Positions 17,305 to 26,939 of a stretch of DNA of 64,000 nucleotides are shown here, piece by piece (positions within the stretch are counted from its first letter, which is position 1; each line of letters opens with the position of its first letter). The stretch is from Chlorobiaceae bacterium (GTDB taxonomy: Bacteria; Bacteroidota; Chlorobiia; Chlorobiales; Chlorobiaceae): the NCBI GenBank assembly GCA_013334965.1, contig JAAXWO010000001.1, positions 1 to 64,000 on the forward strand, in the 5' to 3' direction. Below the pieces are notes generated by a model that worked only from the letters and a program-made list of their open reading frames with translations, did no database searches and was not told the DNA's origin. A program made the position numbers and the translations under genes.

Positions 17305-18102
17305 ATGAGCAGCAGTATTCATGCGACGGCAGTCATTGGTTCCGGAGCCGTTCTTGGCGAGGATGTGGTCATCGGTCCATATGTGGTGATCGAGGATGAC
17401 GTCGTCATCGGTGACCGAACGGTCATCGCTCCCCATGCCCATATCGCAGATGGAGCACGCATCGGAAGCGAGTGCAAAATATTTTCGGGAGCGGTGCTTT
17501 CGACAGGACCGCAGGACCTGAAATATGCAGGGGAGAAGACCTATCTCCATGTAGGCGACCGGACGGTCATCCGTGAATGCGTTACCTTGAACAGGGGGAC
17601 CAAGGCCAGCGGGAAAACCGTTATCGGCTCTGACAACCTGCTTATGGCCTACGTCCACGTCGGCCATGACTGTGTCATCGGCAGCCATGTGGTGATCGCC
17701 AACTCGGTTTCGTTCGGAGGGCACTGCGAAGTCGGGGATTATGTGGTGATCGGTGGCATTACGGGGGTGCACCAGTTCGTCAGGGTCGGCAGGTATGCGA
17801 TGGTCGGGGGCCTCTCCAGGGCGGTTCTCGATGTGCCGCCGTTCGTCATGGCCGGAGGCGCATCCTCCTTAAGGTACGAGGGGCTCAATCTGGTCGGCCT
17901 GAAGCGCAGGGGCTTTACTCCGGAGCAACTGGGCAACATCAGGAGCGTTTACCGGGTGATCTTCCAGTCGGGCCTGCTTCTTGCCAACGCGCTTGAAGCT
18001 GTACGCAGCGATTTTCCCCAGACTCCCGAAGTGCTTGAAATCCTCCATTTCTTTGAGTCTAACCAGCACGGCAGGAAGTTTCTCAAGCCTTACAAATCAT
18101 AA
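17305..18102 (+). CDS. lpxA: UDP-N-acetylglucosamine acyltransferase LpxA
   Basis: A 265-residue left-handed beta-helix acyltransferase that adds the first 3-hydroxyacyl chain to UDP-GlcNAc in lipid A synthesis. Hexapeptide repeats ([IV]-G-x-x) fill residues 1-185. The catalytic-His segment YVHVGHDCVIG and GPQDLKY and TVIRECVTLNRGT blocks are present. The C-terminal helical domain (about 195-265) has normal length. It sits between the DUF2723 protein and the ROK kinase with gaps of 10-11 bp, so it is probably part of one transcript. Confidence 0.93.
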   Translation: MSSSIHATAVIGSGAVLGEDVVIGPYVVIEDDVVIGDRTVIAPHAHIADGARIGSECKIFSGAVLSTGPQDLKYAGEKTYLHVGDRTVIRECVTLNRGTKASGKTVIGSDNLLMAYVHVGHDCVIGSHVVIANSVSFGGHCEVGDYVVIGGITGVHQFVRVGRYAMVGGLSRAVLDVPPFVMAGGASSLRYEGLNLVGLKRRGFTPEQLGNIRSVYRVIFQSGLLLANALEAVRSDFPQTPEVLEILHFFESNQHGRKFLKPYKS

Positions 18103-18113
18103 AGCAGGCGATT

Positions 18114-19124
18114 ATGCCTTCATGGGCCATCGGCATCGATCTGGGCGGAACGAACATCAAGACTGCGGTTGTCGATGAAGCGGAGGGGATTCTTTTCGAG
18201 GATACCCAGCCTACAGAGTTGGATTCAGGACCCGAAGGAGTCGTAAGGCAGTTGGCGCTTGTCGCTACCGAGCATTACCAGCGAGCTTCCGAACTTCTTG
18301 ACCCCGGCACTTTCGCCGGCATAGGCGTCGGGGCTCCCGGCGCGGTCGATTCACTTCGCGGGACCCTCTCCTACCCTCCGAACCTTCCCGGCTGGGGGCG
18401 TTACGCGTTGCGTGAACAACTTCAGCTCCGGCTTGAAAAGGCCCATGGGATAACGTCGTTCGTCCTGATCGAAAACGACGCCAATGCGGCGGCATACGGC
18501 GAGGCGGTTTTTGGAGGCGGCAACGCATTCCGCGACTTCATGATGATCACTCTCGGCACCGGCGTGGGCGGTGGAATCATCCTCGACAGAAAGCTTTACC
18601 GCGGGCCGAACGGCACGGCCGGCGAGATAGGGTTCATGATCATCGATTTCGAGGGCGACAGCGTCCACGCCGGAGTTCGTGGTACGATTGAAGGCCTTAT
18701 CGGCAAGGAGCGGATCGTCGAAATGGCTTGCGGCATGATCCATGAGCAGGGAACTTCTCCGCGCCTTATGGAGCTCTGCACGCACGACCTTGCCCGCCTT
18801 TCTCCGCGGTACATCGAACAGGCGGCAAAGGAGGGAGATGCCGCAGCTCTCCATACATGGCAGCGCGTGGGCAGCATCCTCGGCGTAGGCCTCGCCAACA
18901 TCGTCGCCCTGATGGATATCAGGAAGTTCGTGATCGGCGGGGGGATCGCTGCGGCAGGGCCCCTGATTTTCGAACCGGCCCTGATGCAGCTTCATCGCTC
19001 CACGCTTCCCTCGATGCACGAAGGACTTCAGATCGTTCCTGCACGGCTCGGCAACAAGGCCGGCATATGCGGCGCGGCTGCGCTCTGTTTCGCTTCCGGC
19101 CAACCTTTGAGGCAGAATGATTGA
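18114..19124 (+). CDS. ROK-family sugar kinase (glucokinase-like)
   Basis: A 336-residue ROK kinase. It has the ATP-binding DLGGTN motif (9-14), VGAPGAVD, ENDANAAAYGE with the catalytic Asp, and GTGVGGG. The usual ROK zinc motif CxCGxxGCxE is absent: the region after GEIGFM reads VHAGVRGTIEGL with no cysteines. A glucokinase role is likely, feeding glycogen or LPS sugar pools, but other hexoses are possible. Start at 18114 has AGGCG upstream. The 3' end overlaps the next gene by 8 bp. Confidence 0.8.
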   Translation: MPSWAIGIDLGGTNIKTAVVDEAEGILFEDTQPTELDSGPEGVVRQLALVATEHYQRASELLDPGTFAGIGVGAPGAVDSLRGTLSYPPNLPGWGRYALREQLQLRLEKAHGITSFVLIENDANAAAYGEAVFGGGNAFRDFMMITLGTGVGGGIILDRKLYRGPNGTAGEIGFMIIDFEGDSVHAGVRGTIEGLIGKERIVEMACGMIHEQGTSPRLMELCTHDLARLSPRYIEQAAKEGDAAALHTWQRVGSILGVGLANIVALMDIRKFVIGGGIAAAGPLIFEPALMQLHRSTLPSMHEGLQIVPARLGNKAGICGAAALCFASGQPLRQND

Positions 19125-19806
19125 GGGGCTTCGCCACATCCTGTTTCCTGAAGTCTGCGTCGTCTGCCGCAAACTGCTTGAAAAAGGGGAGCATCAGATC
19201 TGTTCAACCTGCTTTGGAGATTTCAACCGCTATCCCCGGGCCGATGCTGGCGGCAACGCACTCAGGAAAACCATCCTGAGCCACTTCGGCCTGTCGGCTG
19301 TTCCTGCAGAGGCATGGTGCCTCTACCCTTACCATCGCAACGGAAAGCTGCACGATGCGATGCATGCCCTGAAATACGAGGGTATTTTTCCCCTCGGGAC
19401 CCTGTTCGGTCGCAAGCTCGGCGAATTGATACAATCCACTGGCAAGGGGGCGTTCGATTCGATCGTGCCGGTGCCCCTGCATTCCCTCAAGCGTATCGAG
19501 CGCTCTTACAACCAGTCAGAGAAGATTGCCGGAGGAGTCGCTGAAGTCCTCGGCTCGCCCCTGTCGACCATGTGTGTTGAACGGAGCATCTTCACCGGTT
19601 CGCAGACCGGGCTGACCCTTGCTGCCCGAAGGAAGAACATGGATGGCGCGTTTCGTCCGGGCCGCAACTCCATTAAAGGGCGGGTGCTCCTTGTCGACGA
19701 TGTATTGACCACCGGAGCGACCATGGTCGCGGCAGCCACAACCCTGCTGGAAACGGGCGCCGAATCGGTAGCCTTTGCCGTGGTAGCATTTACTGAAAAG
19801 GAGTAA
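19117..19806 (+). CDS. ComF-family phosphoribosyltransferase-like protein
   Basis: A 229-residue ComF-like protein. The N-terminus has two CxxC knuckles (CVVC, CSTC) that likely bind zinc. The C-terminal half is a type I phosphoribosyltransferase fold with the PRPP loop VLLVDDVLTTGATM. ComF/GntX proteins are linked to DNA uptake or its aftermath. Chlorobium strains are naturally transformable in the laboratory, so a competence role is possible but not shown. Overlaps the ROK kinase gene by 8 bp and ends 6 bp before rsmE. Confidence 0.83.
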   Translation: MIEGLRHILFPEVCVVCRKLLEKGEHQICSTCFGDFNRYPRADAGGNALRKTILSHFGLSAVPAEAWCLYPYHRNGKLHDAMHALKYEGIFPLGTLFGRKLGELIQSTGKGAFDSIVPVPLHSLKRIERSYNQSEKIAGGVAEVLGSPLSTMCVERSIFTGSQTGLTLAARRKNMDGAFRPGRNSIKGRVLLVDDVLTTGATMVAAATTLLETGAESVAFAVVAFTEKE

Positions 19807-19812
19807 ACGTCA

Positions 19813-20559
19813 ATGGACCTTTTTTACCTCTCTCCGGGCCAGGTCGATCTGGTGCGTGGTCGTGCGGTGATCGACGGCGACGAGTTTCATCACCTGGTCC
19901 GGGTGCTCAGGAAACGTGAGGGCGAAAGCATACCGGTCACCGACGGCGCAGGTCTTTCGGCTGAACTGACGATCGAATCCATTGGCAAGCGCTCGCTGGA
20001 AGGGGCGATTCGCAACTGTACCATCATACCGCGCCCTACGACCAGGGTCGCCGTTGCCATTTCGCTGCTCAAGGCTCCCCAACGCTTCGATTTTTTCCTC
20101 GAAAAGGCGACCGAACTGGGCATTGACAGGATCATTCCCATGACCACGCACCGGACGGTATCGACCCCCTCCTCTGACAAGATCGAACGCAAGGTCGAAC
20201 GATGGAGGAGCATCGTCCATTCGGCTGCCCGTCAGTGCCGTCGCCACTACCTTCCCGAAATCAGTGAACCGGTATCCTTTGCCGGTGCGCTCCGTCTGGA
20301 GGGTTACGACATCAGGCTCATGCCTTACGAGTCTGAACGGGGGTTTACGGATTTTGAACCTGCCGGGAAGAGCGTGCTTTTCCTCGTCGGAGGTGAAGGC
20401 GGCTTTACCGCGAAAGAGGTAGATGATGCTGTCGCAGCCGGGTTTACGCCGGTTTCCTTCGGCTCAACGATTCTCAGGGCGGAAACTGCAGGTATTTTTG
20501 CCGTCGCCCTTGTCCGTTCACGGATGCTGATGGTCGAAGACCCTGCAGGGTGGCTCTGA
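19813..20559 (+). CDS. rsmE: 16S rRNA (uracil1498-N3)-methyltransferase RsmE
   Basis: A 248-residue SPOUT methyltransferase that methylates U1498 of 16S rRNA using SAM. Family motifs are HHLVRVLRKREGE near the N-terminus (PUA-like part), KATELGIDRI, GGEGGFTAKEV and the knot motif FGSTILRAETAG. Normal length. AAAGGAG precedes the ATG by 9 bp. Last gene of the compact run starting at the DUF2723 gene. Confidence 0.92.
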   Translation: MDLFYLSPGQVDLVRGRAVIDGDEFHHLVRVLRKREGESIPVTDGAGLSAELTIESIGKRSLEGAIRNCTIIPRPTTRVAVAISLLKAPQRFDFFLEKATELGIDRIIPMTTHRTVSTPSSDKIERKVERWRSIVHSAARQCRRHYLPEISEPVSFAGALRLEGYDIRLMPYESERGFTDFEPAGKSVLFLVGGEGGFTAKEVDDAVAAGFTPVSFGSTILRAETAGIFAVALVRSRMLMVEDPAGWL

Positions 20560-20720
20560 GGCGAGTCTGTTAAACCCGTTTACGGTAACGTTTCCGCGAC
20601 ACGGATCATTCGGCGATCCCTCCGGTAAGATCGAAGGTATTTTGCAGCAGAGCGTGGCGCGTCTTACATTACATCATTCATGATGCCGCCTTCACGTTGC
20701 CTGAACAAAAGTCCAGATCG

Positions 20721-21845
20721 ATGCCCCAGATAAATACACCGCGGCTCAACAAGATCGTCGTGCTCATTGTGGCCCTGCTGATCTCGGCGCTTTTTTTAGC
20801 CATGATCCGCCAGTTCCTGCTGACGATTCTGCTTGCCGGAATTTTTGCCGGTCTTCTGATTCCTCTTTTCAACCGATTCCAGAAGCTGTTCGGCGGGCGC
20901 AGCAGCATGAGCGCCGGGATGACGCTTCTCATTTTTCTCCTGGTAGTATTCCTGCCCCTGGCCGGCTTGCTGGTCGTCGTTGCAGCCCAGGCGTTATCAT
21001 TGAGCATCACGGCCATTCCGCTCATCCGGGGGCAGCTCAAGTCACAGGAGCAGTTTCACGGATTGTTCGTGCAACTCCCCTTTTATCAGGACCTCGAGGC
21101 CTATAGCGATCTTATTCTCCAGAAGGCGGGTGAGTTTCTCGGGCGTATGGGTTCGGTCCTGTTCGAAAGCTTTTCCGCCTTCACCTATACGGCGGTGTAC
21201 GACATATTCCTTTTCTTTGTATTCACTTATACGATGTTTTTTTTGCTGAAAGACGGCCATGCGTTCCTGGAGCGACTCCAATACTCCCTTCCCCTGAACC
21301 AGAATGACCAGAAACGCCTGTTGGACAAGTTTCTTTCGGTCACGCGGGCGACGTTGAAGGGAACCCTTGTGATCGGCGTTGTCCAGGGGTCGCTGGCAGG
21401 GCTTGCCTTCCAGGTGGCGGGAATCGACAATGCCGTTTTCTGGGGTACCGTTATGGCCGTTCTGTCGGTTCTGCCCCTTATCGGGTCAACGCTTGTCTGG
21501 ATTCCTGCGGTCGTTTTTCTTGCCGTTTCCGGTCAATACGTTCCTGCGGCAGGCCTGTTTCTGTTCTGCAGCCTTGTGGTCGGTCAGATCGACAATATTC
21601 TCAGGCCGATACTCGTCGGTCGGGACACACAGATGCACGAACTGTTCATCTTCTTCGGGACGCTCGGCGGCATCGGGATGTTCGGGGCTTTCGGCTTCAT
21701 CGTCGGGCCTGTCGTCGCCGCGCTGTTCGTTACGGTCTGGGATATTTACGGTGAGACCTTCAGGGATACGCTCATCGATATGAGAGCTGGAGTGCCGGGG
21801 GCGATGAGGAGGAGCGAAGATGAGTCAGCTGACGATCTTCCCTGA
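20721..21845 (+). CDS. AI-2E/PerM-family membrane transporter
   Basis: A 374-residue membrane protein with about seven to eight hydrophobic segments and the AI-2E (PerM/TqsA) pattern: an N-terminal helix pair, a long amphipathic middle, then VQGSLAGLAF, VLSVLPLIGSTLVWIPA and the C-terminal 'DNILRPILVGRDTQMHELF' block. Members include a putative quorum-signal exporter and Na+/H+ antiporters, so the substrate is open. The ATG at 20721 is preferred over a TTG at 20697; neither has a clear ribosome-binding site. 161 bp separate it from rsmE. Confidence 0.82.
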   Translation: MPQINTPRLNKIVVLIVALLISALFLAMIRQFLLTILLAGIFAGLLIPLFNRFQKLFGGRSSMSAGMTLLIFLLVVFLPLAGLLVVVAAQALSLSITAIPLIRGQLKSQEQFHGLFVQLPFYQDLEAYSDLILQKAGEFLGRMGSVLFESFSAFTYTAVYDIFLFFVFTYTMFFLLKDGHAFLERLQYSLPLNQNDQKRLLDKFLSVTRATLKGTLVIGVVQGSLAGLAFQVAGIDNAVFWGTVMAVLSVLPLIGSTLVWIPAVVFLAVSGQYVPAAGLFLFCSLVVGQIDNILRPILVGRDTQMHELFIFFGTLGGIGMFGAFGFIVGPVVAALFVTVWDIYGETFRDTLIDMRAGVPGAMRRSEDESADDLP

Positions 21846-21890
21846 GGGAAGGTAAGCGTCTCTTGCCATTGTCTTCGGAATGGTCGCCTT

Positions 21891-21910
21891 GCCGGGCATC
21901 TCTGCCCGGC
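21891..21910 (+). terminator. Hairpin between convergent genes
   Basis: gccgggca (21891-21898) / tgcccggc (21903-21910) with a four-base loop lies between the convergent transporter and ndk genes. No T tract follows on either strand, so termination strength is uncertain. Confidence 0.45.
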
Positions 21911-21927
21911 CTGACGGGAGTTTGTGA

Positions 21928-22350
21928 TCAGTCGACGCGGACGACATCTTCCGCGGCAAAGAAGAACGCGCCTTCGATGGCTGCATTTTCTGCCGAGTCG
22001 GAACCATGGACGATGTTTTCGCCTTTGCTGTCCGCAAAGAGCTGGCGGATGGTGCCTGCGTCAGCCTGTGCCGGATCGGTAGCGCCGATCAGGGTCCTGA
22101 AGTCGGCCACGGCATTCTCTTTTTCAAGAATCATGGGGACGCAAGGGCCGGAAGACATGAAGTCGACCAGTTCACCGTAGAACGGGCGTTCGCTGTGTAC
22201 GGCATAGAACGCGCCTGCGGTCTCTTTGGTGAGGCGTGTTTTTTTCATTGCCACGATGCGGAAACCTGCGCGTTCGATCTTGTCGGTGACGGCGCCGATC
22301 AGCTGCTTGCGCACGCAGTCGGGTTTCAGGATAGTGAGAGTTCTTTCCAT
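21928..22350 (-). CDS. ndk: Nucleoside diphosphate kinase
   Basis: A 140-residue Ndk that transfers phosphate among NTPs through a His intermediate. Landmarks are [11 protein letters not shown] at the N-terminus and the active-site segment ENIVHGSDS with the phosphorylated His. The start at 22350 is set by family length; a longer frame upstream adds 17 residues unrelated to Ndk. The gene is monocistronic and convergent with the upstream transporter. Confidence 0.95.
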   Translation of the reverse strand: MERTLTILKPDCVRKQLIGAVTDKIERAGFRIVAMKKTRLTKETAGAFYAVHSERPFYGELVDFMSSGPCVPMILEKENAVADFRTLIGATDPAQADAGTIRQLFADSKGENIVHGSDSAENAAIEGAFFFAAEDVVRVD

Positions 22351-22496
22351 GGGGAGGATTATTTGCGTTTTAAAAAGCGAAGTCGGTGCGAAGATACGCA
22401 AACTCGATCTATTATGGAAGCGACGGCTTCATCACCCTATTCCGTTTTTTTTCGGCGATGGGTCCCAGGATCGATGGTTCGGCAATGTCGACCGCC

Positions 22497-23849
22497 TCAG
22501 CCGGCAGGCTTGTTTGAGGTCATTTTCCCGGAATCATGATCGTTCAGCTCGACCAGGATCCTTGCGACTCGCTGTCCCTCCATCTTGATGACCTTGAAAA
22601 GGATATTCTGCCATCTGAGGAGATCCGATGTTGACGGGACCTGCCCGAGCTTGTCCATCATGAAGCCGCCCATGGTTTCATAGCGAGGTTCTTCGTCCTG
22701 GAGAAAGCTGTCCTTGTTGAGGTTGAAGCTTGAGATGAACTCGTCCACAGGCAGCATGCCGTCGACAATCCAGGTGCGATGGCTTCTTCTCACGATTTTC
22801 CGGTTGACTACCAGATCGTCGGCGGGTACGTCGCCGACGATGCTCTCCAGGACATCGGTAAGGGTGATCGCGCCCTGGACCGATCCATGCTCATCGATCA
22901 CCAGTGCGAGGTGCGCCCTGTTTTTCTTGAACACTTCGAGCACCTGGAACGCGGGTATGGATTCCGGGACGAACAGCGGCTGTTTCATGGATTCCCTGAT
23001 TGCGCTCCTGACGCTTCCCGGTTTGGAGAGTTGCAGGTTGACCAGGTCGAGCGCCCTGACCACTCCGCTGAGCTCGTCCAGGTTGCCTTCGGCCACCGGG
23101 AACCGTGAACGTCCGCTGGCCTTGATGCAGGCGATCAGTTCATCGTCTGACTTTTCAAGGTCGAGCCATTCGATTTCGTTGCGCGGCGTCATGATCGAAC
23201 TGGCGCGTTTGTCGCTCATGCGGAAGATGCGGGAGATCATCTCGTACTCGACCGATTCGAAAACGCCCTTTTTGGCGCCCTGCTTGATCATGAGCATAAC
23301 GTCCTCGTCACTGACCAGCGGTTTTTCGGCGGCGTCGATACCGAGGGCCCTGAGTACAATACTGCTCGAACCGTTGATCAGGTTGACGGCCGGGGCGCTG
23401 ATCCGGGAGAGGAGTTCGATGAACGCGGCGATTCTCAGCGCGACTGATTCCGGATGCCGAAGGGCGATTTTTTTCGGTACGAGCTCTCCCATCACCAGCG
23501 ATACATAGGTAATCGCAATGATCACGATGCCGAGGGCGATCGGATTGCTGTAGGGTTGCATCAACGGTATGCTGGAGAACAGGCCTGCGACCCGTCCTGA
23601 AAAGGCGATGCCGCCCAATGCCCCGGCAAGGGTGGACAGCAGGGCGGCTCCTACCTGGATGGAGGAGAGGAATTTGACGGGATTTTCAAGAAGCCTGAGC
23701 ACCAGGGCTGCCGACGGATAACCGGCCTCCATGAGTTCATGGAGCCGTGTCGGCCTGGAAGAAATAACGGCGAATTCCGCCATGGATAACACTCCGTTGG
23801 CGAGAATAAGGAGAAGGATGACGAGAGCGGTTGTACTGTCGGGATTCAT
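22497..23849 (-). CDS. CNNM/CorC-type membrane protein with CBS pair (hemolysin family)
   Basis: A 450-residue protein. An N-terminal CNNM (DUF21) domain with about four membrane helices contains MGELVPKKIALRHPE (about residues 105-130). Two CBS domains (about 190-330) follow, with IMTPRNEIEWLDL and ALVIDEHGSVQGAITLTDVLE. A C-terminal CorC/HlyC transporter-associated domain ends the protein. Relatives take part in Mg2+ or Co2+ transport. Mg supply matters for chlorophyll synthesis, but no direct link is shown. The start at 23849 is set by homology, with no clear ribosome-binding site. It is divergent from the lipoprotein gene. Confidence 0.85.
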   Translation of the reverse strand: MNPDSTTALVILLLILANGVLSMAEFAVISSRPTRLHELMEAGYPSAALVLRLLENPVKFLSSIQVGAALLSTLAGALGGIAFSGRVAGLFSSIPLMQPYSNPIALGIVIIAITYVSLVMGELVPKKIALRHPESVALRIAAFIELLSRISAPAVNLINGSSSIVLRALGIDAAEKPLVSDEDVMLMIKQGAKKGVFESVEYEMISRIFRMSDKRASSIMTPRNEIEWLDLEKSDDELIACIKASGRSRFPVAEGNLDELSGVVRALDLVNLQLSKPGSVRSAIRESMKQPLFVPESIPAFQVLEVFKKNRAHLALVIDEHGSVQGAITLTDVLESIVGDVPADDLVVNRKIVRRSHRTWIVDGMLPVDEFISSFNLNKDSFLQDEEPRYETMGGFMMDKLGQVPSTSDLLRWQNILFKVIKMEGQRVARILVELNDHDSGKMTSNKPAG

Positions 23850-24160
23850 ACGTAAAATTGAAACGCCCTGATGCGTTGATGTCATTACAATGTATCTGTT
23901 CTGCGCTCCGTACATTTGCAATCGAAACGCCAGAAACAATAAAAAGAGATATCTTTTTTTTATAAAAAAAATGCAAATCGCGTCAAGATACCTAATTATA
24001 GCGGAATAACCGGAGGTGAGCCCTGAACGTTCATTGTCCGGTCAGGGTTATAGCTTGAAAACAGCTTGTTTTGCTCCCCAAAAAGGTATGGAGCCTTGCT
24101 GAAAGCTGATTTTATATGTACATACATGTTCAGGCCAGATCAACACTGTCCCGGTTTGCC
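23850..24160. other. Divergent intergenic region
   Basis: 311 bp between two divergent genes. It contains an A/T-rich block (about 23938-23975, with runs of T and A) that could hold the promoter of one or both genes. I see no RNA gene, repeat or credible small ORF in it. Confidence 0.4.
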
Positions 24161-26233
24161 ATGAAACAAATTCGAGTCCTGCGTTATCTCCTTATTATTC
24201 CAGCCTGCATTCCTCTTCTGCTTTCATCCTGCACTCCCAGGCAGGGAGAGGATCCTGTGGCGCTGTATGACGAGGCATCGCGTCTTTATCGTCAGAAGAA
24301 ATATTCCGCCGCACTCGAAAACTATAATAAAGGGTTGGCTGTCGATACCCTCAAAGGTTTTGCTCCACGGGCGATAGATGCTTTATATCGCAAGAGCGGG
24401 ATCGAGTTTCTCACCGGGGAGTACCGTGAGGCGTTCAATACGTTCACGGTCATTGAAAGGCATGCGGGAGCGGGGCTGCCTGATTCCCTGCATACCGCCC
24501 TGGCGCTCAACAGGTCGAGGATGTATTCAGAACTGGGCTTTTTCGGCAAGGCGGCGTCGGTCATGGGGTCACTCCGGCGGCCCGATCCATGGCAACGCAT
24601 CGATCAGGCAGGCTTGTGGCTGAACGCACGGGATTTCCGCCAGGCTTCGCAGATCTACAGTGAGCTTTCTGCCAGCGAAGATCCTGCGATCAGGATCGCC
24701 GCACTTTCCGGCCTACTTGACTGTTCGCTTGCCAGTCCGGAGCTCGGGCTCGATCCTCCTGAAAAATATTCCGGCAGGATCGCTGCAATTTCGGGCAGGG
24801 TCATGAAATTGGAGGCTCCTGCAGAAGTTCGGATCAAGGCGCTTCGAATTGCGGCCAGAAGCCTTGAGCAACTCGAAAAGGATCGACCCAACGCCAGTTT
24901 TCTTCTGTTCAGGGCACTTGCCATCGCTCAGCAGGCCAATCTGCCGAGGCTCGTCCAGATCCTTCAATACGAATCCAATGCCATTATTGTCCAGAAACCG
25001 GATGCATACCGTGGCGTGATCGAATATTACGGGCAGAAAAACATGCCCTATGCACGAGTCGCAGCACTCTACATGCTTGGTCGGAGTCCTGAACTGACTG
25101 CCGACGAACGTATCGATGCCCTGAAAAGCGGTCTTGCGGCTTGTCAGTATTACGGAATTCCTGCTACGGCGACCAGCTATGTCAAGATGGAGAAAGAGGC
25201 TGCAAATCAGCTGAACGATCTTCTGATAGCAAACGGGCGATATTTTGAGCTGTTCGAGGTTAGCGAGCAGGAGCGTATTCTCGAACTGCAGAGGGAATTA
25301 CAGGCCAATATTTCCGGGTTTCAGCTGCCGGCCGGCCATGAAGCTCTCCAGAACGAGATCATCGAGCTGACCCGGGAGATCTCCGGTCTCCTGCAGCGGA
25401 AGATCACCATGACTGAGGAGGGGACCGGCTTCGAACTTGCGGCCCCTGCCGATATGGCGATCCGGAAGAAAAGGGGGCGTCTTATCGAGCTTGAGGCAGA
25501 AGCTGCAAAAATAGATCCCTCCGTCTCTTCGCGGCTTCAGCCCTCACCGGTTACCTTGAGGACCATTCAGAAGAGCCTCAAACCAGATCAGGCGTTGCTC
25601 AAGATGTTCATACGGGACACTCTTTCGACCGCGCTGCTGATCAGCAACAGGGAGATGCAGATCGTTGCCTTGCCGGCGCCCGGCGCCCAGGTCCGGGAGC
25701 AACTTGCCTCTTTCCGCAAAACGCTTGCAGGATCCGGAGTTGATGCGTCGGCGACCCTTGCCGGGGACCCGCAGCGCCTTTGGTTGACCGATGCCCTGCT
25801 CCAGTCGATTTCCGACAAGCTGTCCGGTTATCGCCACCTCGTTTTCGTATCGGACCAGCCAGTGCCCTATCATTTGCTCGGTCGCTCGAGGATGCTCGGC
25901 CGGGACAAGAAGATCTCATTTCTTGTTTCATCGAACGAAGCGGTCATCTATGCGGGACAGTCGACTGCCAAAGGCCAGGTGCCCGGGGTCGCCTTTTTCG
26001 ATGCATCAAATCCTGAACTGGCAGGAATCCACAAGATGTTTCACCCGGCAGACCGGGTCTTTATGCTTTGGAAGCCGATGAACGCCCAGGAGCTCAACGA
26101 CCTGAAAACGTCGATGTCTGGGGCGTTAAAGACAGATGATTCAGGTTCAGCCTTTCTGAACAGGCTCTCTTCAGCATCCGGGGCAACCTCGAAGAGCGGA
26201 TGGCTCTGGATCAGCTCCTACGGTATCGATTGA
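24161..26233 (+). CDS. TPR-containing lipoprotein with truncated CHAT-like C-terminus
   Basis: A 690-residue predicted lipoprotein. The signal peptide ends in the lipobox LLSSC (about residue 24). Residues 30-330 are helical repeats of TPR type. A charged helical stretch around 365-450 may be coiled coil. The C-terminal ~200 residues resemble the front half of a CHAT (caspase-like) domain: a 'QSLKPDQALLKMFIRD' strand, then 'LVFVSDQPVPYHLLGRS' matching the usual 'lvivPDgpLhylPFeaL'. The part that would carry the catalytic His and Cys is missing or unrecognisable, so protease activity is doubtful. The start at 24161 gives the clean signal peptide. Confidence 0.65.
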   Translation: MKQIRVLRYLLIIPACIPLLLSSCTPRQGEDPVALYDEASRLYRQKKYSAALENYNKGLAVDTLKGFAPRAIDALYRKSGIEFLTGEYREAFNTFTVIERHAGAGLPDSLHTALALNRSRMYSELGFFGKAASVMGSLRRPDPWQRIDQAGLWLNARDFRQASQIYSELSASEDPAIRIAALSGLLDCSLASPELGLDPPEKYSGRIAAISGRVMKLEAPAEVRIKALRIAARSLEQLEKDRPNASFLLFRALAIAQQANLPRLVQILQYESNAIIVQKPDAYRGVIEYYGQKNMPYARVAALYMLGRSPELTADERIDALKSGLAACQYYGIPATATSYVKMEKEAANQLNDLLIANGRYFELFEVSEQERILELQRELQANISGFQLPAGHEALQNEIIELTREISGLLQRKITMTEEGTGFELAAPADMAIRKKRGRLIELEAEAAKIDPSVSSRLQPSPVTLRTIQKSLKPDQALLKMFIRDTLSTALLISNREMQIVALPAPGAQVREQLASFRKTLAGSGVDASATLAGDPQRLWLTDALLQSISDKLSGYRHLVFVSDQPVPYHLLGRSRMLGRDKKISFLVSSNEAVIYAGQSTAKGQVPGVAFFDASNPELAGIHKMFHPADRVFMLWKPMNAQELNDLKTSMSGALKTDDSGSAFLNRLSSASGATSKSGWLWISSYGID

Positions 26234-26373
26234 TGTTTTTTTCGTTTAATTTTTATGGAACGATATCGAAATTGACGTATTATATCGATATTTATTGTCC
26301 TGAAGATTTGTTTTTCGTAAAATCGAGTTAGGCCTGTTGGCATTGGTTATCAGTAACAACCTGATTATATCCC

Positions 26374-26799
26374 ATGGCGGAAGAGACACTTGGCAGCGGT
26401 TCTCTTGAACAGCTCGTCCGGGCTTTGAAAAACGCACGGGTGGAGCGGAACCTGTCGATCGACGAAATAGGCAGACTGGTCAAGATGCCCAGTACACATA
26501 TAGAAAGACTCGAAGAGGGTGACTTTTCCTTTCTTCCGCCGCTGTATGTTTTTTCCTTTATCAGGAAATACGCAGCGGAACTCGGCATCGGCGATGAGGC
26601 CATGTTCAGGCAGTGCCGTGAGGAGCTCGGAATTCCAGGGGCGAAATTCTCAACGAAGCCATCCGCATCGGTTACCCCGGAACTCCCGGACACTTCCAGG
26701 CCCGCAATCGGAGGGAAGGGGCGAAAGGTGATGGTCATTGCGACGGTAGCGGCCATCGTGATCATCGGAACGATCCTCTATTTCTTCGCTCGTCACTGA
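26374..26799 (+). CDS. RodZ-like protein with N-terminal HTH and one membrane helix
   Basis: A 141-residue protein. Residues 10-80 form an HTH_25 (RodZ/Xre) domain with LKNARVERNLSIDEIG, the 'THIERLEEGDFSFLP' turn and a 'YVFSFIRKYAAELGI' helix. After a Pro/Ser-rich linker, residues about 117-137 form one membrane helix. RodZ anchors MreB to the membrane, although here the periplasmic domain is missing, so the protein is short. Could alternatively be a membrane-bound regulator. Gene stands alone. Confidence 0.72.
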   Translation: MAEETLGSGSLEQLVRALKNARVERNLSIDEIGRLVKMPSTHIERLEEGDFSFLPPLYVFSFIRKYAAELGIGDEAMFRQCREELGIPGAKFSTKPSASVTPELPDTSRPAIGGKGRKVMVIATVAAIVIIGTILYFFARH

Positions 26800-26939
26800 A
26801 TCCCGCCTTTACCGACTCCTTCAGCATTTCCAGCTTTTAAGATCCGCGTCATCCACCATCCGGCGTACTGCTTTTTTGTTCATTTGCGCTCTTCTCTTCG
26901 ATCACCCTGCCGGTTGTATTTGCTTTTCAGTTAAAATAA

